A DNA stretch of 6,260 nt from Spartobacteria bacterium (GTDB lineage Bacteria > Verrucomicrobiota > Verrucomicrobiia > Chthoniobacterales > Chthoniobacteraceae): NCBI GenBank assembly GCA_025350985.1, contig JANXWU010000077.1, forward strand, positions 1 through 6,260, read 5' to 3'. Below, one piece after another: positions 1-5,656 of the stretch. Both the position numbers and the translations under genes were made by a program. Under the pieces are notes generated by a model. It saw only the letters and a program-made list of their open reading frames with translations. It searched no databases and had not been told where the DNA came from. Every line of letters starts with the position of its first letter. The first letter of the stretch is position 1.

Positions 1-215
1 AAAACAACGAAAGCTTTTACGGGAAACGGACGGTCACCGATTTTTTACACCGATCCCGTTACGAGCTTTACGATCTGCAAAACGATCCCGACGAATCGGT
101 GAACCTCGCCGGGAAGGCTGAACTGAAGCCGGTCTTCGACAAACTCGCGGCGAAGCTAAAAGCGTTTCAAGTCCGCACGCGCGACCCGTGGCTGGTGAAA
201 TACGAGCACGAGTGA
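1..215 (+). CDS. Sulfatase, C-terminal fragment (heparan N-sulfatase-like)
   Basis: This is the last 70 residues of a protein entering from the left edge, read from base 3 to the TGA at 213-215. The fragment contains YELYDLQNDPDESVNLAG, the typical closing segment of type I sulfatases (alkaline-phosphatase superfamily), where the chain returns to the final beta strand. It ends in TRDPWLVKYEHE, which resembles the tail of N-sulfoglucosamine sulfohydrolase-like bacterial sulfatases. Such enzymes remove sulfate from sulfated polysaccharides, usually in the periplasm or outside the cell. The catalytic Cys/Ser site lies in the missing N-terminal part, so activity and substrate cannot be judged. 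It converges on the LysR gene with a 22-base gap and has no visible link to the nitrate genes. The sulfatase assignment is fairly secure; the N-sulfatase subtype is inference. Confidence 0.85.
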   Translation, partial: NNESFYGKRTVTDFLHRSRYELYDLQNDPDESVNLAGKAELKPVFDKLAAKLKAFQVRTRDPWLVKYEHE

Positions 216-216
216 A

Positions 217-232
217 CTCGCGCCAACGCGGG
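217..232. terminator. Possible weak bidirectional hairpin between convergent genes
   Basis: CTCGCG (217-222) can pair with CGCGGG (227-232), including one G-T pair, around a CCAA loop. It fills most of the 22-base gap between the sulfatase stop and the LysR stop. On the plus strand it is followed only by CTTATT, not a clean T-run, so it would be a poor intrinsic terminator. The position is suggestive; the strength is not. Confidence 0.3.
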
Positions 233-237
233 CTTAT

Positions 238-1140
238 TCAAAACCCCTGCGCCACCGATTCGCACAATCCCACAAACGTCTCCTCGGCCAGACTCAGCCG
301 CCGTCCGCGCCAGTGCAGAATGCCCCAGTGGCGTTTTAGTTTTCGCCGTCCCAACGGCAGCGCGGCCAGCGAGTGCCCGGCGATTTCTTTTTTCAAAACC
401 CACGGCGCGAGAATGCTCACGCCCAACCCCACTTTCACCAGTTCCTTGATCGCCTCGATGTTTCCCAACTCGATCGACGTTTGCAGCACGATGTCGTCGC
501 GGCGGAAGTAATCCTCGATCAACTCGAACATGTAACTGGTCTTGGTATAGAGGATGTAATTCTGGCGCGCGATCTGGCTCGGATCGACGCGGCCCGTCAC
601 CGCCCACGGATGCTGCGGACTGACGACAAATTCCAACTCATTGGTGAACAACGGGCGAAACTCGAATTGATCCTGCCGCTTCGGCTCCATCGCGAGCGCG
701 AGGTCGATGTGGTGCGTGTTGAGCGCCGCGATGGCATCGGGCGTGTCGCCCGGCACGATCTGAATCGCGCATTGCGGGAAGCTTTCCTTAAACTCGCGCA
801 GCACGTTCGGCAGGATGTATTGGCACGCCGTCGGGCTCGCCCCGACCCGCAAGCGCCCTCGTCCCCATTTGCCGAGATTGGTCAGGCGTTCCCGCGCATG
901 TTCCATCTCGGTGAGAATTTTTTCCACATGCACTAGGAGCTGTTCGCCCGCCTGGGTGAGGACAGCTTTTTTGCCAACCCTGTCTAAAAGGCGACAGCCC
1001 ACTTCGCCTTCCAGGGCTTTGATCGCGTGGCTGATGGCCGATTGGGTGAGGTGAAGGTGCCGCGCCGTCTCGGTGAAGCTACCCGTGCGGGCAAGAATCG
1101 AGAAGGCGCGGAGCTGCCTGCTGTCCAGCGGAGAAGTCAC
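238..1140 (-). CDS. LysR-type transcriptional regulator
   Basis: From the GTG at 1140-1138 this encodes about 300 residues, the usual LysR-family length. Residues 5-65 form the winged helix-turn-helix: LDSRQLRAF, then TGSFTETARHLHLTQSAISH, then IKALEGEVGCRLLDR, followed by a linker helix. The rest is the periplasmic-binding-like effector domain (GRLRVGASPTACQYILP, then VKVGLGVSILAPW near the end). The frame stays open upstream to an ATG at 1212, but the added 24 Arg/Pro-rich residues do not resemble the family and would cover the operator, so I prefer the GTG. No clear Shine-Dalgarno precedes either start. The gene is divergent from the NrtA-like gene with a palindromic box just 2 bases upstream of the GTG, the classic layout for autoregulation plus control of the neighbour. 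The effector is unknown; a nitrogen-related signal (nitrate, nitrite, or a nitrogen-status metabolite) is inferred from context only. Confidence 0.92.
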   Translation of the reverse strand: MTSPLDSRQLRAFSILARTGSFTETARHLHLTQSAISHAIKALEGEVGCRLLDRVGKKAVLTQAGEQLLVHVEKILTEMEHARERLTNLGKWGRGRLRVGASPTACQYILPNVLREFKESFPQCAIQIVPGDTPDAIAALNTHHIDLALAMEPKRQDQFEFRPLFTNELEFVVSPQHPWAVTGRVDPSQIARQNYILYTKTSYMFELIEDYFRRDDIVLQTSIELGNIEAIKELVKVGLGVSILAPWVLKKEIAGHSLAALPLGRRKLKRHWGILHWRGRRLSLAEETFVGLCESVAQGF

Positions 1141-1142
1141 GT

Positions 1143-1157
1143 ATGAATGGTATTCAT
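1143..1157. promoter_or_regulatory. LysR-type operator (T-N11-A palindrome)
   Basis: ATGAAT-GGT-ATTCAT is a perfect 6-bp dyad with a 3-base spacer. It contains TGAATGGTATTCA (1144-1156), which fits the T-N11-A geometry of LysR-family binding sites. It lies immediately upstream of the LysR GTG in the divergent region, about 100 bp from the NrtA-like start. The usual model is that the divergently encoded LysR protein binds here, represses its own gene and activates the gene opposite. Binding is inferred. Confidence 0.65.
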
Positions 1158-1205
1158 TCGGCTGATTAAAACAAACAAAGCGTTTTCTCGCGGGTGGCCG
1201 GCGGC

Positions 1206-1234
1206 GTGGCACGCGGAGAGCTAATTGCGCGACG
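1206..1234 (+). promoter_or_regulatory. Shared upstream element, copy 1 (GTGGCAC-N7-GCTAATTGCGCG)
   Basis: GTGGCAC (1206-1212), seven variable bases, then GCTAATTGCGCG (1220-1231) recur without gaps at 4252-4280 upstream of the NarK-type gene. The 12-mer ends 24 bases before the ATG at 1256, compared with 25 bases for the other copy. The first half lies in an 11-base near-palindrome GCGTG-G-CACGC (1204-1214) that the second copy keeps only in part. The role is unknown: promoter core, regulator site or 5'-UTR element are all possible. It is not a sigma-54 promoter by spacing. Confidence 0.5.
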
Positions 1235-1252
1235 CGTCCGCTAAAACCGGGC

Positions 1253-2296
1253 GTGATGACTGCGAAACGACAACAGAAAAAAACGGTGCGACTGGGCTTC
1301 GTCCCGCTTTGCGACTGCGCGCCGATCGTGATGGCGCATGAGCTGGGCTTGTTTCAAAAGCATGGCGTTACGGTCGAACTCAAGCGCGAGGTCGGCTGGG
1401 CGACGATCCGCGACAAGATGGTTTATGGGGAACTGGAAGCAGCTCACGCCACGGCTGCGATGGTGTTCGCGGCGACCTTGGGCTTGGGTTCCGTGCCGAG
1501 CGTTTGCGTGACGGGTCTGGTCCTGAATCTCCACGGCAACGCGATCACCTTGTCGCATCGCCTGTGGGATGCCGGGGTGCGCGATGGTGGCACGCTGCGC
1601 GAGCATATCCGCTCCACGCGTGGCGAGCCGCGGCTTACCTTCGGGGTTGTTTTCCCCTTTTCCTCGCACAACTTTTTGCTGCGAAAATGGCTGCGCTCGC
1701 ACGGCATCGATCCCGATCGTGACGTGCAGCTCGCCGTGGTGCCGCCGCCCCAAATGGCCGCGAGCATGAAGTCCGGGAACCTCGATGGATACTGCGTCGG
1801 CGAGCCGTGGAACTCTGTTTCAGTCATGCACCGCACGGGCTGGGTGGCGGCCACGAGCGCGGAAATTTCGCCGCTGCATCCGGAGAAGGTGTTGATGGTC
1901 TCGCGCGAGTTTTCCGACGAACGCGAAGCCGAACATCTCGCGCTCATCGCGGCCTTGATCGAATCGTGCGGGTTCTGCGACCAGCCGGAAAATCGCGAGC
2001 GCATGATGGAGACGCTGGCGCAGCCGCAATACATCAATGCCCCCATTCAGGCACTGCGCATGAGCATGCTGGGCACTTTCGATTTCGGCAAAGGCCGCGT
2101 CGAGAAGATGCCAGAGTTCAATATCTTTGCCGGTCACAACGCGAATGAGCCGTCCATCGACAAGGCGAAATGGGTCCTCGGGCACATGCTGGAATGCGGA
2201 GTCCTGCCCGACCAGACGCTCATCGGCCCGAACACGGCGACTGAAGCCTTCCGCTCAGACATTTTCCGAAAAGCCGGCCGACTCGTCCAACCATGA
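1253..2296 (+). CDS. NrtA/CmpA-family nitrate-binding protein without export signal (NasS-like sensor)
   Basis: The product has 347 residues from the GTG at 1253, or 346 from the ATG at 1256, which I consider at least as likely; neither has a good Shine-Dalgarno. It is a type II periplasmic-binding fold of the NrtA/CmpA/NasS group. Family segments include RLGFVPLCDCAPIVMAHELG (13-32), WATIRDKMVYGELEAAH (49-65), LNLHGNAITLS (91-101), FPFSSHN (134-140), GYCVGEPWNS (179-188) and a Cys-containing IESCGFCDQPENR stretch. Exported NrtA proteins begin with a lipoprotein or Tat signal; here the N-terminus is MTAKRQQKK running straight into the first beta strand, with no hydrophobic core, twin Arg or lipobox. 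With no permease or ATPase gene nearby, a cytoplasmic nitrate/nitrite sensor such as NasS, which sequesters the ANTAR antiterminator NasT, fits better than a transport role. No NasT gene is in the window. The family is secure; the sensor role is inference. Confidence 0.88.
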   Translation: MMTAKRQQKKTVRLGFVPLCDCAPIVMAHELGLFQKHGVTVELKREVGWATIRDKMVYGELEAAHATAAMVFAATLGLGSVPSVCVTGLVLNLHGNAITLSHRLWDAGVRDGGTLREHIRSTRGEPRLTFGVVFPFSSHNFLLRKWLRSHGIDPDRDVQLAVVPPPQMAASMKSGNLDGYCVGEPWNSVSVMHRTGWVAATSAEISPLHPEKVLMVSREFSDEREAEHLALIAALIESCGFCDQPENRERMMETLAQPQYINAPIQALRMSMLGTFDFGKGRVEKMPEFNIFAGHNANEPSIDKAKWVLGHMLECGVLPDQTLIGPNTATEAFRSDIFRKAGRLVQP

Positions 2297-2348
2297 ATGC
2301 CACTCGTTCTGCATCTTCCACGCTCAGTCGCCCCTCGAACTTTGGCGC

Positions 2349-2377
2349 AACACGAAAGTCCGCGTTAATGGGGACGC
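2349..2377 (+). ncRNA. Candidate ANTAR-type (NasT) leader hairpins
   Basis: GCGTT-AATGGG-GACGC (2362-2377) folds into a 5-bp stem (one G-U) with a hexaloop having A at position 1 and G at position 4, the loop signature bound by ANTAR regulators such as NasR/NasT. Just upstream, AACACG-AAAGTC-CGCGTT (2349-2366) gives a second A1/G4 hexaloop on a stem with one A-C mismatch. The full stems share bases 2362-2366, so they cannot both form completely; canonical ANTAR sites use two tandem hairpins. No clear intrinsic terminator follows. It lies in the leader between the NasS-like gene and the porin, where such control would make sense. Tentative. Confidence 0.4.
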
Positions 2378-2444
2378 ACCATGTCGATAAAGCGCTTTTC
2401 TTCACCGCACCCCGGTAACTAACGGTCCCGCCACCGCAGCCACT

Positions 2445-2472
2445 TTTTGACTGGGATGCTCCCCGGTCGAAA
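2445..2472 (+). other. Stable hairpin in the porin leader
   Basis: TTTTGACTGGG (2445-2455) pairs with CCCGGTCGAAA (2462-2472) as 11 bp including two G-U pairs around the loop ATGCTC. No T-run follows it, so it is not an intrinsic terminator. It lies about 55 bases upstream of the porin start and could be an mRNA 5' stability or regulatory structure. A smaller hairpin, CGGAC-GAGCAT-GTCCG (2495-2510), stands six bases before the ribosome binding site. The rest of the 230-base gap shows no convincing gene or clear promoter. Confidence 0.45.
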
Positions 2473-2516
2473 CCACAAACCAACCAAGCAAAGCCGGACG
2501 AGCATGTCCGCCTGAC

Positions 2517-2521
2517 AGGAG
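2517..2521 (+). promoter_or_regulatory. Shine-Dalgarno for the porin gene
   Basis: AGGAG is separated from the ATG at 2527 by five A residues, the best ribosome binding site in the window. It fixes the porin start and the beginning of its signal peptide. The other genes here have weak or no recognisable Shine-Dalgarno, so the porin may be translated most strongly. Confidence 0.85.
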
Positions 2522-2526
2522 AAAAA

Positions 2527-3990
2527 ATGAAGGTGAAAACAGTCAAACAAATCGGAGGATTGCTGGCCGCAGGCGTCCTATTTTCAAGCAGCCTCGTGGC
2601 ATTCGGAGGCGACGCGGGAGCGCCGCCGAAAGCAGCGAAAACACTGATCGAGCCGCCCGGCAACCCGCTTTCCTTCTTTGACGGCAAACTGGTGTTCGAC
2701 GTGCAGGAGCGCCTGCGGTTCGAAATTCGCGACAACAACTTCGACTTCAACAAGGCGGTCAACGCCCCCACGGACGACGCCTGGCTGCTGCATCGATTCC
2801 GAATCGGCATGGCAATCAAGCCGGTCGATTGGTTGAAAATCTACGGGCAGGGACAGGACTCGCGCGAGATCGATTCCGATCGCGTGAACGTCCCGGGTCT
2901 TGCCGGTGCGGAAGGCGATGACGCCTTTGATTTCCGCCAGGGATACGTCGAGCTGGCGAATTACCAGGTGTTTCCGCTCGGCCTGAAGGTGGGCCGCCAG
3001 GAGTTGAGTTACGGCGACGAGCGGCTCGTCGGGTCCTTCGACTGGAACAACTTCGGACGCGTGTTTGATGCGGTGAAAATTCGCCTCGAACAGCCAAGGT
3101 TTTGGGTTGAGGCATTTGGGAGCCGCGTCGTGCTGACGGAGCGCGACAAAGTCAATCCCGACGACTCGCACGACTGGTTCTCCGGCGTCTATTTTTCGAC
3201 GACTTACATTCCAATTCAGACGACGGACTTCTACGTTTTCTACCGCGACAAAGGGGACAACAATCCGGACCTCCAGCCCGTGAATGCATGGTCGAAGGTT
3301 GGCGTTGGAAACGGGCCGGCGGCGCGCTTCGCGGCCATCGGCACCCGCATCAAATCGACGCCCGGCAAGCTCGCTGGGTTCGACTACGAGGGCGAGTTCG
3401 TCTATGAAACCGGCGACGTGTGGGCGACCAACCGCGCCTCGAAGCAATCGTCTCTGAGCGCGTTCGCGGCGCACGTCGGTGGTGGCTACACACTGGAGAG
3501 CAACTCGACCAAACCGCGCTTCGGTCTCGAGTACAACTACGCGCGCGGCGACCACAATCCTCGCGATGGCACGTCACAGTCGTTCCAAAATCTCTTCCCG
3601 ACCAATCACAAAGTCCTTGGTCAGATGGATCTCTTTGCGTGGAGAAATATCCACGACGGACGTGTGCAGTTTAAACTCAGCCCGTGCAAAAAGATGACGT
3701 TTCAAATTGATTACCACGCGTTGTTTTTGGCCGACACGAGCGACTTCTGGTATCGTGCAAACGGCATCACGCCCGTGCGCCAAAAAACGCCCGCGGGCAA
3801 GGACGTGCGGACGATCGGCGCGAGCAGTTTTGCGGGCCACGAGCTCGACGTGAAAGTCGGCTATCAAGTCTGTAAAAACCTGAAGCTTGAAGGTGGCTAC
3901 AGCCATTTCTTCGCCGGCACTTATTTGAAGGACACCGGCGCGCACGGCGATGCCGACTTTGGTTACGTGCAGGCGTTGCTTCAGTTTTAA
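2527..3990 (+). CDS. Alginate-export-family outer-membrane porin
   Basis: The product has 487 residues. Residues 1-28 are a Sec signal peptide: Lys-rich start, hydrophobic GGLLAAGVLFSSSLVAF, then a small-residue cleavage region. The mature chain matches the Alginate_exp beta-barrel family. The hallmark run starts at VGRQELSYGDERLVG (155-169) and continues with DWNNFGRVFDAVKI (172-185), preceded by VQERLRFEIRDNN and RFRIGMAIKPVDWLKIYGQGQDSRE. Alternating polar/aromatic strands continue to the end, and the chain closes with LLQF, the terminal Phe recognised by the BAM assembly machinery. Despite the family name, alginate transport is unlikely here: there are no alginate biosynthesis genes and the gene sits between a nitrate-sensor-like gene and a nitrate transporter. 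The inferred role is diffusion of nitrate/nitrite or another anion across the outer membrane. It follows the upstream gene by 230 bases and ends at a strong terminator. Family assignment is good; substrate is a guess. Confidence 0.88.
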   Translation: MKVKTVKQIGGLLAAGVLFSSSLVAFGGDAGAPPKAAKTLIEPPGNPLSFFDGKLVFDVQERLRFEIRDNNFDFNKAVNAPTDDAWLLHRFRIGMAIKPVDWLKIYGQGQDSREIDSDRVNVPGLAGAEGDDAFDFRQGYVELANYQVFPLGLKVGRQELSYGDERLVGSFDWNNFGRVFDAVKIRLEQPRFWVEAFGSRVVLTERDKVNPDDSHDWFSGVYFSTTYIPIQTTDFYVFYRDKGDNNPDLQPVNAWSKVGVGNGPAARFAAIGTRIKSTPGKLAGFDYEGEFVYETGDVWATNRASKQSSLSAFAAHVGGGYTLESNSTKPRFGLEYNYARGDHNPRDGTSQSFQNLFPTNHKVLGQMDLFAWRNIHDGRVQFKLSPCKKMTFQIDYHALFLADTSDFWYRANGITPVRQKTPAGKDVRTIGASSFAGHELDVKVGYQVCKNLKLEGGYSHFFAGTYLKDTGAHGDADFGYVQALLQF

Positions 3991-4013
3991 CCGGAACAAT
4001 CCGACTCGGAACG

Positions 4014-4049
4014 GAGGGCACGCGCAACTCGCGCGTGCCCTCTTTTTTT
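4014..4049 (+). terminator. Strong Rho-independent terminator after the porin
   Basis: GAGGGCACGCGC (4014-4025) and GCGCGTGCCCTC (4031-4042) form a perfect 12-bp GC-rich stem with the loop AACTC, followed by seven T residues (4043-4049). It starts 23 bases after the porin stop. It should end most transcription from upstream, so the NarK-type gene very probably has its own promoter in 4050-4302. Confidence 0.96.
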
Positions 4050-4171
4050 GTGCGGGCTGCAAAAATATCCACAGTGAGATGCGTGCGAAGTCGTGTTTCC
4101 GAGCTTCTTTCCGCGGACATTCGAACGATTTCCGGGCGCTGGTTTTGACCCTGTCGTAACCGCTGAGGATC

Positions 4172-4184
4172 CCCGTCACACGGG
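4172..4184. promoter_or_regulatory. Short palindrome upstream of the transporter
   Basis: CCCGT-CAC-ACGGG is a 5-bp dyad with a 3-base spacer in the control region between the porin terminator and the NarK-type start. It could be a regulator site but is short enough to be chance. A TTGACC (4145-4150) slightly upstream resembles a -35 hexamer, but I find no good -10 partner. Confidence 0.25.
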
Positions 4185-4205
4185 CAGTGGCCGGGCGTAT
4201 GAGCC

Positions 4206-4228
4206 GTTTTCATGGTTGAAATGAAAAC
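4206..4228. promoter_or_regulatory. Operator-like inverted repeat upstream of the NarK-type gene
   Basis: GTTTTCAT (4206-4213) and ATGAAAAC (4221-4228) are perfect 8-bp inverted repeats with a 7-base spacer, centred about 86 bp before the transporter ATG. The centre also reads TTCA-TGGT-TGAA, and TTCATGGTTGAAA fits T-N11-A. It shares the ATGGT core with the LysR-type box at 1143-1157. It sits in an A/T-rich patch between the terminator and the shared motif. A binding site for the LysR protein or another dimeric regulator is plausible but untested. Confidence 0.5.
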
Positions 4229-4251
4229 AATAAGCGACGTGCTCGCAGGCG

Positions 4252-4280
4252 GTGGCACGGCGGTGGCTAATTGCGCGGCG
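4252..4280 (+). promoter_or_regulatory. Shared upstream element, copy 2 (GTGGCAC-N7-GCTAATTGCGCG)
   Basis: GTGGCAC (4252-4258), seven bases, then GCTAATTGCGCG (4266-4277) match copy 1 upstream of the NrtA-like gene in sequence, internal spacing and distance to the start codon (25 bases here). The seven-base spacer is largely different, so selection appears to act on the two halves. The function is unknown; it suggests the two transcription units are switched together. Confidence 0.5.
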
Positions 4281-4302
4281 AAGCAGATTCACCCACTAAT
4301 TT

Positions 4303-5508
4303 ATGAACATCGCCAAACTGAAAAATTCCGGCCACTGGCCCACTCTCGTCACCGCCTTTCTTTACTTCGATGTGAGTTTCATGGTTTGGACGATCCTCGG
4401 TCCGCTGGGTGCCCAGATTGGGGAATCGCTCGGCCTTTCGCCGCAGCAAAAGGGACTCATGGTCGCCGTCCCGATTCTTGCGGGCGCGCTGTTGCGAATC
4501 GTGCTCGGCGTCACGGTCGATCGCATCGGTGCGAAGAACACGGGCGTCCTCGCGCAGATCGTGGTAATCGGCGGACTGGCCTTCGCGTGGCTCGCGGGTC
4601 TGGAAAGTTACCAAGCAATCTTATTCATGGGCATCGTTCTCGGTTTCGCTGGGGCGAGCTTCGCGGTGGCACTGCCACAAGCCGGCCGCTGGTACCCGCC
4701 GAACATGCAGGGCTTGGTCATGGGTCTCGCCGGCGCGGGCAATGTCGGAACGGTGCTCGACGCGTTGTTCGCGCCACGGCTGGCGGCGGCGTTCGGGTGG
4801 CGGAATGTTTTCGGCCTCGCGATGATTCCCGCCGTGCTCGTGCTCGTCGTTTACGCCATTTTTTCCAAAGAGGCGAACGTCGAGATTAAGCGAAAACGCT
4901 TTGTCGATTACGTCAACATCCTGAAGGACAAGGACGCGCACTGGTTCTGTTTTTACTACACGATCAGTTTCGGCGGCTTCGTCGGGCTGGCCAGTTCCTA
5001 CGTGCTTTATTTTAAAAGTGAGTTCGCGCTGACTGCGGTTCATGCCGGTGATTTCGCCGCGATTTGCACCTGCGCAGGCGCGCTGTTGCGGCCCGCCGGT
5101 GGCGCGCTGGCCGACCGCGTCGGTGGCATCCGCGCGCTCTACCGATTCTACGTCATCGCCGGGCTCGCACTGATCGCCGCGGCGCTCGGCCACCATCTTT
5201 ACTTCAACACCGCGATGCTTTTCATCGCGTCCGGCGCGCTGGGCATGGCGAACGGCTCGGTGTTCCAACTCCTCCCGCAGCGCTTTGGCAAAGACCTCGG
5301 CGTGATGACCGGCCTCGTCGGCGCTGGCGGCGGCATCGGTGGCTTCTACCTCGCGAGTTCGCTCGGCTACTCGAAAGGCCTCACCGGAAATTACCTCGCG
5401 GGCTTCATGATTTTCGCGCTCCTTTGCTTCGTCGCCACGATCGGACTCGGCCTCGTGAAGACACGCTGGCGCACGACGTGGGGCGCGCTCGCCAACGCCC
5501 GCATCTGA
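4303..5508 (+). CDS. narK: NarK/NasA-type MFS nitrate/nitrite transporter
   Basis: This is a 401-residue integral inner-membrane protein with hydrophobic segments along its whole length, consistent with 12 transmembrane helices and the usual NarK/NasA size. Both nitrate/nitrite-porter signatures are visible: GFAGASFAVALPQAGRWYPP (114-133) continuing to GLAGAGNVG (141-149), and GMANGSVFQLLPQRF (314-328) continuing to GVMTGLVGAGGGIGGF (333-348). The two substrate-binding arginines of the family are represented by R65 (GALLRIVLG) and R263 (GALLRPAGG), each followed by an MFS DR(I/V)G turn. It should bring nitrate into the cytoplasm for assimilation or exchange nitrate and nitrite; sequence alone does not separate symport from antiport. 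No strong Shine-Dalgarno precedes the ATG. It follows the porin terminator by 253 bases and appears to have its own control region. An overlapping frame beginning at 4212 has no family features and is not the gene. Confidence 0.95.
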   Translation: MNIAKLKNSGHWPTLVTAFLYFDVSFMVWTILGPLGAQIGESLGLSPQQKGLMVAVPILAGALLRIVLGVTVDRIGAKNTGVLAQIVVIGGLAFAWLAGLESYQAILFMGIVLGFAGASFAVALPQAGRWYPPNMQGLVMGLAGAGNVGTVLDALFAPRLAAAFGWRNVFGLAMIPAVLVLVVYAIFSKEANVEIKRKRFVDYVNILKDKDAHWFCFYYTISFGGFVGLASSYVLYFKSEFALTAVHAGDFAAICTCAGALLRPAGGALADRVGGIRALYRFYVIAGLALIAAALGHHLYFNTAMLFIASGALGMANGSVFQLLPQRFGKDLGVMTGLVGAGGGIGGFYLASSLGYSKGLTGNYLAGFMIFALLCFVATIGLGLVKTRWRTTWGALANARI

Positions 5509-5529
5509 AAATGTTTTCCGCCAAGCTTC

Positions 5530-5646
5530 AACGCAAAAACGCGGAAGACGCGGAAAGACCGCAGAGATATTTTGTGTGAAAATCTCAGGCGAACCGAGTT
5601 TCCAAAATGTCTCCGCGCACCTCTGCAACCTCCCCGTCTCTGCGTT
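5530..5646. repeat. Imperfect inverted repeat between narK and the phosphatase gene
   Basis: The arms 5530-5573 (starting AACGCAAAAACGCGGAAG) and 5604-5646 (ending CGTCTCTGCGTT) are imperfect reverse complements over about 44 bases, separated by 30 bases. Purine-rich ACGCGGAA-type units repeat inside the left arm. The style matches dispersed noncoding repeats I associate with Verrucomicrobiota/Planctomycetota intergenic DNA, often placed after genes. It may act as a mobile-element remnant or a transcript-end structure for narK. It contains no coding signal; readings such as NAEDAERPQR come from the repeat itself. Confidence 0.6.
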
Positions 5647-5656
5647 TAAAAATAGG

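Noticed and set aside
1207..1228. Sigma-54 promoter, because TGGCAC and TTGC occur in order here and again at 4253-4274
   Set aside because: Sigma-54 promoters need about 5 bases between TGGCAC and TTGC; both copies have 12, which puts the GG and GC elements on the wrong spacing.
1253..1300. Tat or lipoprotein signal on the NrtA-like protein
   Set aside because: The N-terminus has no twin-Arg motif, hydrophobic stretch or lipobox Cys before the first domain strand.
2424..2448. Intrinsic terminator ending at TTTTT (2444-2448) in the porin leader
   Set aside because: Only a 4-bp CGGT/ACCG stem precedes the T-run, with ten bases between them, so no credible terminator forms.
2438..2465. Cobalamin-type riboswitch, suggested by AGCCACT followed by TGGGA
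   Set aside because: The other conserved parts of that riboswitch are absent and the porin context does not suggest it.
2584..3555. Long minus-strand open frame inside the porin gene
   Set aside because: It lies antisense to a well-supported porin with a signal peptide and family motifs. Its own translation shows no domain, and high G+C creates such frames.
4212..4889. Plus-strand frame starting 91 bases before narK
   Set aside because: It overlaps narK out of frame. The overlapping part is Arg/Gly-rich shadow sequence, and the upstream part has no recognisable motif or ribosome site.
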